DNA of 17,895 nt from an uncultured Acetatifactor sp. (GTDB lineage: Bacteria > Bacillota > Clostridia > Lachnospirales > Lachnospiraceae). The stretch lies in contig CAJUCT010000057.1 of the NCBI GenBank assembly GCA_910585015.1, forward strand, positions 1 through 17,895. Direction: 5' to 3'. The notes below the pieces were generated by a model. It saw only the letters and a list, made by a program, of their open reading frames with translations. It ran no database searches and had not been told where the DNA came from. Positions 6,224 through 12,354 of this stretch are shown piece by piece (the first letter of the stretch is position 1; every line of letters begins with the position of its first letter). Both the position numbers and the translations under genes were made by a program.

Positions 6224-8239
6224 ATGAAAGAGAACAAACGGACAGTCCATGCGGAGGGCGGCAGAGTGGTGCGCCACAGTATCCCCAGCAACATTCTTTT
6301 CTGGCTGAAGATCTATTGGAAATGGGAGCCTGGCGTGGTGCTGCTGGCAGCGCTGGAACTGATTCTGGGGGCGCTGGTTCCCCTGGTGGGCATTTACCTG
6401 CCCAAGCTGGTACTGGATATGCTGGCCGGGCATGTCACGGCGGCGGTGCTGATCCGCACCCTGGGGGTGTGGGGCCTGTTGGCAGCGGCGTTATACGGAG
6501 TGAGTGGCGGCCTGAGGGGAAAATATTATGTGCAGAACTCTGTGCGCAGTTATCTAATGCCGGAGCTTTTTCTCAAGAGTCTGCGAGTCTCCTATGAGAT
6601 TCCCGAGTCCGAGTGGGGAAAAAAGGCATATCAGGAGGCTTTGGGAGTGGCATCAGGAGGCGATTGGTCCGCCAGTACCAGGACTTTTGACGGTACACTG
6701 GCAATCCTGCAGAATATTCTGTGTTTTGCTCTGTATTCCACGGTGCTGGGCGTGTTAAATCCCTGGGTTGTTCTGGTACTGATGGCATTGTCCATGCTGA
6801 ATATCCTGGTAATTGAGAAAGGGCTGCGCTTTGAGGATTCCATGCGGGAGAGAGAAGCCCGGCATGGCCGACACTGGAATTACATCCTCTCCGCCATGGG
6901 CAATATGACGGCGGCCAAGGACGTGCGGATCTTCGGGATGCACCCATGGCTCGGCGGCATCCGGGATCGGGCGGTTACGGAGATGGAGGAGGACAAAAAG
7001 GCGTACCAGCGCCTGCACAACTGGCAGCAGGCCATGAACGGGCTCATCGGCCTTGTGCGGGATGTGGCGGCCTATGGCTATCTGATCTACAGTGTGTCCA
7101 CGGGGCAGATTGGTGTCAGCGATTTTGTATTGTATTTCGGAGCAGTCACCGGCTTTTCCGGTTTCGTCACCGGAATGCTGTATCAGGTTGGGGATCTGAA
7201 ATCCGCCCGCAATGCCACCGACTATTTCCGGGCGTACATGGCGCTCCCGGAGGAGGTTTCGGAGGAGGAGAGCATAAGGGCCGTGACTCCCGATGCCCAG
7301 AGGAACCAGACGGGAGCTATGACCTGCGGTGAGCATGGCGGGCAAAAGCTTATGGCGAGTGTGAAAGCAGGAGAGAACTTCCAGGGAACAGATGGCCGGG
7401 CGGCATACGCCGGGCAAAGGTTTCCGGCTCCCGGCATTGTCTTTGAGGACGTGGGTTTTGCCTATAAGAAGGAGGACGGTACTCCCGGGGAGAAGGTTCT
7501 GGATCATTTCAACCTGACCATCGCGCCGGGGGAGAAGCTGGCCCTGGTGGGGGTAAACGGCGCAGGCAAGACCACACTGGTAAAACTCCTGTGCGGGCTG
7601 TACCAGCCGGATCAGGGACGCATTTTGGTGAATGGCCGAAGCCGGTCGGAGATGGAGTCGGAAGAGTGGTATCAGATGCTTTCCGTGGTGTTCCAGGAGC
7701 AGCTGGTGCTGCCCATAACCATAGCGGAGAACCTATCCCTGCAGCGCCGGGAGGAAACGGATGACGAAAGAGCCTGGGCGGCGTTGGAAAAGGCGGGTTT
7801 ATCAGAGACATTTGCGCGGCAGAAACTTACCCTGGATACATTTATGAAAAAGACCATATCCCGAAAAGGCATTGAACTTTCCGGCGGTCAACAGCAGAGA
7901 CTGATGCTGGCCAGGGCTCTGTATAAGGACGCTCCGCTGTTGGTGCTGGATGAGCCCACGGCAGCCCTGGATCCCATAGCGGAGAGTGAGGTCTATGAAA
8001 GCTATCTGCAGCACAGCAGGGGCAAGACGGCCATCTTCATCTCCCACAGGCTGGCCAGCACCCGGTTTTCGGACCGCATTATCCTGCTGGATCACGGACA
8101 GATTCAGGAGGAGGGCACCCATGAACAGTTGATGAAGCTGGGCGGCGCATACGCCCACATGTATCAGGTGCAGAGCAGCTATTACGAGAAAGAGGCCGAG
8201 ATAGGGAACATACGGAACTCTAAATTAGGCACTTACTAA
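6224..8239 (+). CDS. ABC exporter half-transporter (permease fused to ATPase), first subunit
   Basis: This 671-residue protein is a type I ABC exporter half-molecule. The membrane domain (about 25-330) has likely helices at 35-59, 72-95, 160-177, 180-197, 275-293 and 298-322. The ATPase domain (405-650) has Walker A GVNGAGKT (443-450), signature LSGGQQQR (552-559), Walker B LVLDEP with D576/E577, and the switch histidine H608 in ISHRL. All catalytic residues are intact. Between the domains lies a longer than usual linker (about 347-402), rich in Gly, Gln and Ala. The ribosome site AAGGAG (6206-6211) is about 12 bp from ATG 6224. The second subunit follows 83 bp downstream, so the two probably form a heterodimer exporting a peptide, lipid or drug. 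The substrate cannot be read from sequence. The last residues overlap a copy of a motif from the upstream repeats (8203-8219). Confidence 0.95.
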   Translation: MKENKRTVHAEGGRVVRHSIPSNILFWLKIYWKWEPGVVLLAALELILGALVPLVGIYLPKLVLDMLAGHVTAAVLIRTLGVWGLLAAALYGVSGGLRGKYYVQNSVRSYLMPELFLKSLRVSYEIPESEWGKKAYQEALGVASGGDWSASTRTFDGTLAILQNILCFALYSTVLGVLNPWVVLVLMALSMLNILVIEKGLRFEDSMREREARHGRHWNYILSAMGNMTAAKDVRIFGMHPWLGGIRDRAVTEMEEDKKAYQRLHNWQQAMNGLIGLVRDVAAYGYLIYSVSTGQIGVSDFVLYFGAVTGFSGFVTGMLYQVGDLKSARNATDYFRAYMALPEEVSEEESIRAVTPDAQRNQTGAMTCGEHGGQKLMASVKAGENFQGTDGRAAYAGQRFPAPGIVFEDVGFAYKKEDGTPGEKVLDHFNLTIAPGEKLALVGVNGAGKTTLVKLLCGLYQPDQGRILVNGRSRSEMESEEWYQMLSVVFQEQLVLPITIAENLSLQRREETDDERAWAALEKAGLSETFARQKLTLDTFMKKTISRKGIELSGGQQQRLMLARALYKDAPLLVLDEPTAALDPIAESEVYESYLQHSRGKTAIFISHRLASTRFSDRIILLDHGQIQEEGTHEQLMKLGGAYAHMYQVQSSYYEKEAEIGNIRNSKLGTY

Positions 8240-8322
8240 TAAAGTTATGTGCAAAATGGCAATAATTTGATGCCGGATCTGGGGACGCAGGGCATATGTA
8301 AAAATATATTAGGAGAATAGGA

Positions 8323-10185
8323 ATGGAGACAGACTTGACAAGCAAGCTTCCTCTGCGGGAGCACATTAAGAATATAAGGAAAGTTCTGAAGGTAGTACGG
8401 GAACTGGACAAAACTTTTTTTCTGTACACGGGGCTGAAAGCCCTGTTGGATTCCATAGGGACATACGTGGGACTGCTGCTGTCCGTATATATTTTGGATC
8501 AGCTGGCGGCGGGGGCGGATTTCCGCCGTAGCTTCCTGGTGGCGGCAGTGACTTGTGTATTGCTCTTTGCGGTGCAGTTCTGCGGCGGTATGCTGCAGAA
8601 CCGCCTGAATGTGCGGTGGGAGATTATATACCGCAAATGGGACTGCATGACGGAGGAAAAGATTCTGAAGATGGATTTTGCCAAGATCGACGATCCCAAG
8701 ACCCGTAAAATGCGGGAGCGCATCTGGCAGGACAACAACTGGGGGGCGGGTATCAATACTATTCGCTGGTATATGGCGAACATTTTTAGCAGACTGTGCC
8801 GTTTGGCGGGCGCTTTGATCGTGGGCGCTCCGGTTTTCCTCTATATAGCGCAAGCCGGGAGTGCGGCTATCCTGCTGGTTCTGGCAGTTATACTTATTGC
8901 CTTGGCAGCGGGGAGTGCCCTGGGCACTCTTTACGAAAAGCGGCTGCAGCAGTTTATGATGGGCAAGGAGGAGACGGACGAGGAGCGGATAGAGAATGCC
9001 TCTCTGGCCTGGGATTTAGCCATGAACTATGGACACAGCTACCGGGAGGGCAAGGATATCCGGCTGTACCACGGCTACAGTCTGCTGCGCTACTGGACGT
9101 TGGAAAAGATGCTGAAGAGACGGCCCAGAGTGTGGGAGGCTTCGCGAAACAGCGGGAAAAGTAATTTCTGCGGCAGTTTCCCCTCCGGCATCGTGGAGTG
9201 CGGAGCCTATCTGATTGTGGCGCTGCTGGCCCTGGCCGGGACGCTGACCATAGGGAATGTGGTTCGCTTTGCCGGATGCCTGCGGAATATCTTCAGCGAC
9301 GTATCGGAATTGGTCTATCAACTGCCCCAGCTGGCCCTGGGGGCGCGCAGGCAGGTCAGCACACTGGAATTTTTAGAGATCGAGGACGAGATGTACAAGG
9401 GAAAACTCCCCCTGGAGAAGCGCAGTGACAATCTGTACCGGATCGAATTTCGGAATGTGTCTTTTAAGTACCCCAATGCGGAGCAGTATGCCCTGCGGCA
9501 TTTTTCCATGGAACTCAAGGTGGGGGAGAAGCTGGCCATTGTGGGGATGAACGGATCCGGCAAGACGACCATGATTAAGCTCCTGTGCCGCCTGTATGAT
9601 CCCCAGGAGGGGGAAATTCTGTTAAACGGTGTGGATATCCGCAAGTTTAAACATGAGGAGTACAGCAGGCTCTTTTCAGTGGTGTTTCAGGACTACCAAC
9701 TCTTTTCCTTTCTGCTGGGAGAGAATGTGGCGGTTTCCGGCAGCTATGACGAGACAAAAGTGCTAAAGTGCCTGGAGGGCGCGGGACTGGGGCCGCGGCT
9801 GGCGGAACTGGAACAGGGCATCCACACTTATCTGTACAAGGATTATGAGGACGGGGTGGAGTTCTCCGGAGGAGAGGCCCAGAAAGTGGCCATCGCCAGG
9901 TCAATCTATAAGAAGGCCCCCTTCGTGCTTCTTGACGAGCCCACGGCGGCCCTGGATCCCCTGGCCGAATTTGAGATTTATAAGCGTTTTGACGATATTG
10001 TGGAGGATAAGACTGCCATCTATATCTCTCACAGGCTGTCTTCCTGCCGATTCTGCCACAAGATTGCCGTGTTCCATGAGGGCAGGCTGATCCAGCAGGG
10101 AACCCATGAACAACTGTTGCAGGACCGGGAGGGTAAGTACTACGAGATGTGGAATGCCCAGGCCCAGTACTATGTAGAGACATAG
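8323..10185 (+). CDS. ABC exporter half-transporter (permease fused to ATPase), second subunit
   Basis: This 620-residue half-transporter probably pairs with the preceding one. The membrane domain spans about 30-335, with likely helices at 33-60, 70-88, 155-174, 178-200 and 290-308. The ATPase part (372-612) has Walker A GMNGSGKT (408-415), Q-loop in VVFQDYQLF, signature FSGGEAQK (514-521), Walker B FVLLDEP with D538/E539, and switch histidine H570. The signature motif starts with F and has E where LSGGQ has Q, a common variant in this family. The catalytic glutamate is present, so neither subunit is an obviously dead ATPase. The start is set by AGGAG (8311-8315), 7 bp before ATG. The gene ends about 45 bp before a shared terminator. 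Substrate unknown. Confidence 0.95.
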   Translation: METDLTSKLPLREHIKNIRKVLKVVRELDKTFFLYTGLKALLDSIGTYVGLLLSVYILDQLAAGADFRRSFLVAAVTCVLLFAVQFCGGMLQNRLNVRWEIIYRKWDCMTEEKILKMDFAKIDDPKTRKMRERIWQDNNWGAGINTIRWYMANIFSRLCRLAGALIVGAPVFLYIAQAGSAAILLVLAVILIALAAGSALGTLYEKRLQQFMMGKEETDEERIENASLAWDLAMNYGHSYREGKDIRLYHGYSLLRYWTLEKMLKRRPRVWEASRNSGKSNFCGSFPSGIVECGAYLIVALLALAGTLTIGNVVRFAGCLRNIFSDVSELVYQLPQLALGARRQVSTLEFLEIEDEMYKGKLPLEKRSDNLYRIEFRNVSFKYPNAEQYALRHFSMELKVGEKLAIVGMNGSGKTTMIKLLCRLYDPQEGEILLNGVDIRKFKHEEYSRLFSVVFQDYQLFSFLLGENVAVSGSYDETKVLKCLEGAGLGPRLAELEQGIHTYLYKDYEDGVEFSGGEAQKVAIARSIYKKAPFVLLDEPTAALDPLAEFEIYKRFDDIVEDKTAIYISHRLSSCRFCHKIAVFHEGRLIQQGTHEQLLQDREGKYYEMWNAQAQYYVET

Positions 10186-10229
10186 CGGATGAAAGGGTAT
10201 CCGCTTCACGCCGCAAAACGTTAAAAAGC

Positions 10230-10268
10230 GCCGCAAGGCAAGGTGAAAACCTGCTTTGCGGCATTTTA
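10230..10268. terminator. Bidirectional terminator between the ABC operon and citrate synthase
   Basis: GCCGCAAGGCAAGGT (10230-10244) pairs with ACCTGCTTTGCGGC (10249-10262) around a GAAA loop, giving about 14 bp with one bulged A. On the plus strand it is followed by ATTTTAT. On the minus strand it is followed by CTTTTTAACGTTTT. It can serve both convergent genes. Confidence 0.85.
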
Positions 10269-10280
10269 TCTGTGCAAATA

Positions 10281-11645
10281 TTATCTGTTCTCCATGGGCA
10301 CATACACCCGGTCCTCTCCGATGGACTTGTAGGCGGGGCGGATAATCTTGCCGTTGTTGGCAAGTTCCTCCAGACGGTGGGCGCTCCAGCCGGAAATCCT
10401 GGCGATGGCGAAGATAGGGGTGTACAGTTCCAGAGGCAGTCCCAGCATGTCATACACGAAGCCGGAATAGAAGTCCACATTGACGCTGACGCCCTTGTAC
10501 ATCTGACGTTCCTTCTCGATGATCTTAGGGGCCAGCCGCTCCACCAGGGAGTAGAGCGCAAATTCCTTCTCCAGACCCTTCTCCTGGGACAGCTTCTCCA
10601 CGAAACTCTTAAATACTACGGCACGGGGGTCGGACTTGGAATACACTGCATGCCCTACACCGTAGATCAGACCCGCATGGTCAAAGGCTTCCTTGTGCAG
10701 CAGCCGCTTTAAGTAGACCGTCACTTCGTCCTCATCCGTCCAGTCCTTTACCACCTGCTTCATCTCCTCAAACATTTTCACCACCTTGATATTGGCGCCG
10801 CCGTGGCGGGGGCCCTTCAAAGAGCCGATGGCAGCGGCGATGGTGGAGTAGGTGTCCGTCAGCGAGGAGGTCACCACATGGGTGGTGAAAGAGGAGTTAT
10901 TGCCGCCGCCGTGCTCCATGTGCAGAATCAGCGCAATGTCCAGTATCTTGGCCTCCAGCGGCGTATAAGCGCTGTCCGGGCGCAGGATATGTAAAATATT
11001 CTCGGCGGTGGACATCTCCGCCATCGGCTGATGAATGTACAGACTGTTGCCGTCGTGATAATGGCTGTAAGCCTGGTAGCCGTAGATGCTCAGCAGCGGG
11101 AACAGGCTTATAAGCTGCAGGCACTGGCGCAGCACATTGGGCAGGGAAGTATCGTCCGCCCGGTCGTCGTAAGAGTACAGAGTCAACACGCTGCGGGCCA
11201 GAGTGTTCATCATATCCTTGCTGGGAGCTTTCATAATGATATCCCGCACAAAGCTGGTGGGCAGGGTGCGGTATCCTGCCAGCATCTGTTTGAAACTCTC
11301 CAGTTCCTGATGGCTGGGCAGCTTGTCAAACAGCAGCAGATAGGTGGCCTCCTCGAAGCCGAATGCCTCATCCTTCGGCAGTCCTCCCACCAGATCCTTC
11401 ACGTCATAGCCCCGGTAGAACAGACGACCGTGATCCGGCACCTGTGCGCCATTCTCGGTTTTGGTGGCACGCACGTCAGAGATATTGGTAAGTCCGGCCA
11501 GCACACCTTTTCCGTTCAAATCTCTCAGACCCCGCTTTACCTCATACTTGGTAAAAAGCTCTGTATCGATGATGCCGGCCTTCTCTGACATGGCGGCAAG
11601 TTTTAATATTTCGGGTGTAATTTCGCTGTAACTGTTATTATCCAT
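10281..11645 (-). CDS. gltA: Citrate synthase (citrate / 2-methylcitrate synthase family)
   Basis: This 454-residue cytoplasmic enzyme condenses acetyl-CoA with oxaloacetate to citrate. The catalytic triad of the family is visible: H281 in GPRHGGAN, H332 in YGVGHAVY and D391 in NVDFYSG. YRGYDVKDL (77-85) and HMEHGGGNN (242-250) are also typical. The N-terminal extension of about 35 residues and the family type resemble Clostridia enzymes, where citrate feeds 2-oxoglutarate and hence glutamate synthesis; that fits gdhA nearby but is inference. The start is supported by AAAGGAGG (11653-11660, minus strand), 7 bp upstream of the ATG. The gene appears monocistronic and is preceded by an unusually structured leader of about 320 bases. 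2-Methylcitrate synthase activity cannot be excluded. Confidence 0.95.
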   Translation of the reverse strand: MDNNSYSEITPEILKLAAMSEKAGIIDTELFTKYEVKRGLRDLNGKGVLAGLTNISDVRATKTENGAQVPDHGRLFYRGYDVKDLVGGLPKDEAFGFEEATYLLLFDKLPSHQELESFKQMLAGYRTLPTSFVRDIIMKAPSKDMMNTLARSVLTLYSYDDRADDTSLPNVLRQCLQLISLFPLLSIYGYQAYSHYHDGNSLYIHQPMAEMSTAENILHILRPDSAYTPLEAKILDIALILHMEHGGGNNSSFTTHVVTSSLTDTYSTIAAAIGSLKGPRHGGANIKVVKMFEEMKQVVKDWTDEDEVTVYLKRLLHKEAFDHAGLIYGVGHAVYSKSDPRAVVFKSFVEKLSQEKGLEKEFALYSLVERLAPKIIEKERQMYKGVSVNVDFYSGFVYDMLGLPLELYTPIFAIARISGWSAHRLEELANNGKIIRPAYKSIGEDRVYVPMENR

Positions 11646-11668
11646 AAGGGATCCTCCTTTCTGAAATG

Positions 11669-11730
11669 GGCGGAGTAAAACCGCCTGTTTTGTGATTCCC
11701 GATTAGGGCGATACCGCAGGCGGATCTGCG
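11669..11730 (-). promoter_or_regulatory. Possible attenuator with competing helices before the gltA ribosome site
   Basis: The segment CCGCC(TG) at 11681-11687 (plus coordinates) can pair with GGCGG at 11669-11673, or over 7 bp with CAGGCGG at 11717-11723. The latter also overlaps the CGCAG/CTGCG hairpin at 11715-11730. These pairings exclude each other and end only 8 bp from the Shine-Dalgarno site, a layout typical of a translational or transcriptional switch. Confidence 0.35.
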
Positions 11731-11743
11731 ATACACAAAGGAA

Positions 11744-11773
11744 ATATTATGAAAGCGCAGACTTTCATAATAT
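11744..11773. repeat. Perfect 12-bp inverted repeat with 6-base spacer
   Basis: ATATTATGAAAG (11744-11755) and CTTTCATAATAT (11762-11773) are exact reverse complements around CGCAGA. No T tract of terminator strength follows on either strand. It could be an RNA hairpin in the gltA leader or a dimeric protein-binding site. Confidence 0.85.
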
Positions 11774-11969
11774 GGATGGTCTTGCCACCCGCCGCCGGGA
11801 AGGCATCATATGATGGGAAGTCGCTATGAGGGCCTTGGTTTCCATAGCTTGAATGGCCATAGGGTTACAAAAGATGGCCGAAAGTATGGCAGACGCTTGC
11901 TGTCATGAGGCTGCCGCTTCCGATATAAGAATGTCCTGCGGCTTATGACGGGCAACGGAATATATTAAC

Positions 11970-11999
11970 AGTTTAGCATGAAGGAGGTGTAAATTGCAA
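11970..11999 (-). promoter_or_regulatory. Weak candidate promoter for citrate synthase
   Basis: On the minus strand TTGCAA (11994-11999) and TAAACT (11970-11975) are 18 bp apart, the latter preceded by TGC as in extended -10 promoters. The match is moderate. No better candidate was found between 11660 and 12120. Confidence 0.3.
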
Positions 12000-12168
12000 G
12001 GAAAAAAATGAAGTTTAGTTTTTTTTAATATTTATGTTGGCTGATAAATTATATTTGAATAAATATGCACCTGGTTTGTGATATGCAGGGGCGCGGTAAG
12101 TACTAAGCATGTTAATCCGTTAAAATTTTTATGGGGCAACTGTGTGAGGTAAAAAGTATAGGATGAAA

Positions 12169-12247
12169 GTTTCGAAACACGGCAATCAGCCGAAAAATCA
12201 ACATAAATACTGTCACGCAAAAGAAAAAATTTCGGAAGTTTCGAGAA
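12169..12247. promoter_or_regulatory. TTTCG-centred operator-like sites upstream of pullulanase
   Basis: GTTTCGAAAC (12169-12178) is a perfect 10-bp palindrome with a central CG, as in LacI/GalR-family operators. Degenerate versions ATTTCGGAAG (12229-12238) and GTTTCGAGAA (12238-12247) lie just upstream of the promoter. Maltodextrin genes of Firmicutes are commonly under LacI-family control, so a sugar-responsive regulator is plausible. No regulator gene is in the window. Confidence 0.4.
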
Positions 12248-12253
12248 ATCCCC

Positions 12254-12282
12254 TTTCCAAAAAGAGAAGCATGTGATACAAT
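12254..12282 (+). promoter_or_regulatory. Pullulanase promoter
   Basis: TTTCCA (12254-12259) and TACAAT (12277-12282) are 17 bp apart, and the -10 box is preceded by TGA as in extended -10 promoters. A start near 12289 gives a leader of about 65 bases. Confidence 0.6.
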
Positions 12283-12354
12283 CAATTTACCAAAGTTTAC
12301 CATGAGGGCGGCAGAAGAGCGCTCTCAAATACTTCAAAAGGAGGGCAATTTACA

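Larger units (their letters stand above)
11646..11963 (-). ncRNA. Candidate structured 5' leader of citrate synthase
   Basis: Read on the minus strand, successive possible stems are: GCCGC/GCGGC, GGCAG/CTGCC, GGCCAT/ATGGCC, GCTATG/CATAGC, the palindrome CATCATATGATG (11804-11815), CCCG/CGGG, a perfect 12-bp stem with a 6-base loop (11744-11755 with 11762-11773), CGCAG/CTGCG (11715-11730) and GGCGG/CCGCC (11669-11685). They follow one another with little unpaired sequence, up to the ribosome site at 11653-11660. I do not recognise a known riboswitch class. The folds were found by eye without energies, and most would also form on the plus strand, so the strand assignment rests on gene proximity. 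Confidence 0.4.
11646..12354. other. 709 bp divergent regulatory region between citrate synthase and pullulanase
   Basis: No supported protein gene is present. The part next to citrate synthase (11646-11963) is dense in inverted repeats and is probably its transcribed leader. The middle (12000-12160) is AT-rich, with a T8 run at about 12018-12027, and holds nothing I recognise. The part next to pullulanase (12160-12354) has TTTCG-centred operator-like sites, a promoter and the ribosome binding site. Confidence 0.7.

Noticed and set aside
9647..10561. 304-codon minus-strand frame spanning the end of the second ABC gene and the end of gltA
   Set aside because: It overlaps two well-supported genes and a bidirectional terminator. 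The product is a Pro/Arg/Ser-rich shadow translation.
11749..11829. 26-codon plus-strand frame beginning inside the 12-bp inverted repeat
   Set aside because: The AAAGGA site is weak, the coding signal stops early, and the sequence is better explained as the structured gltA leader on the other strand.
11981..12011. Perfect AAGGAGGTG site on the plus strand followed by a very short TTG-initiated frame
   Set aside because: Only five codons follow before a stop. The site lies in the spacer of the candidate minus-strand promoter, so it is probably chance.
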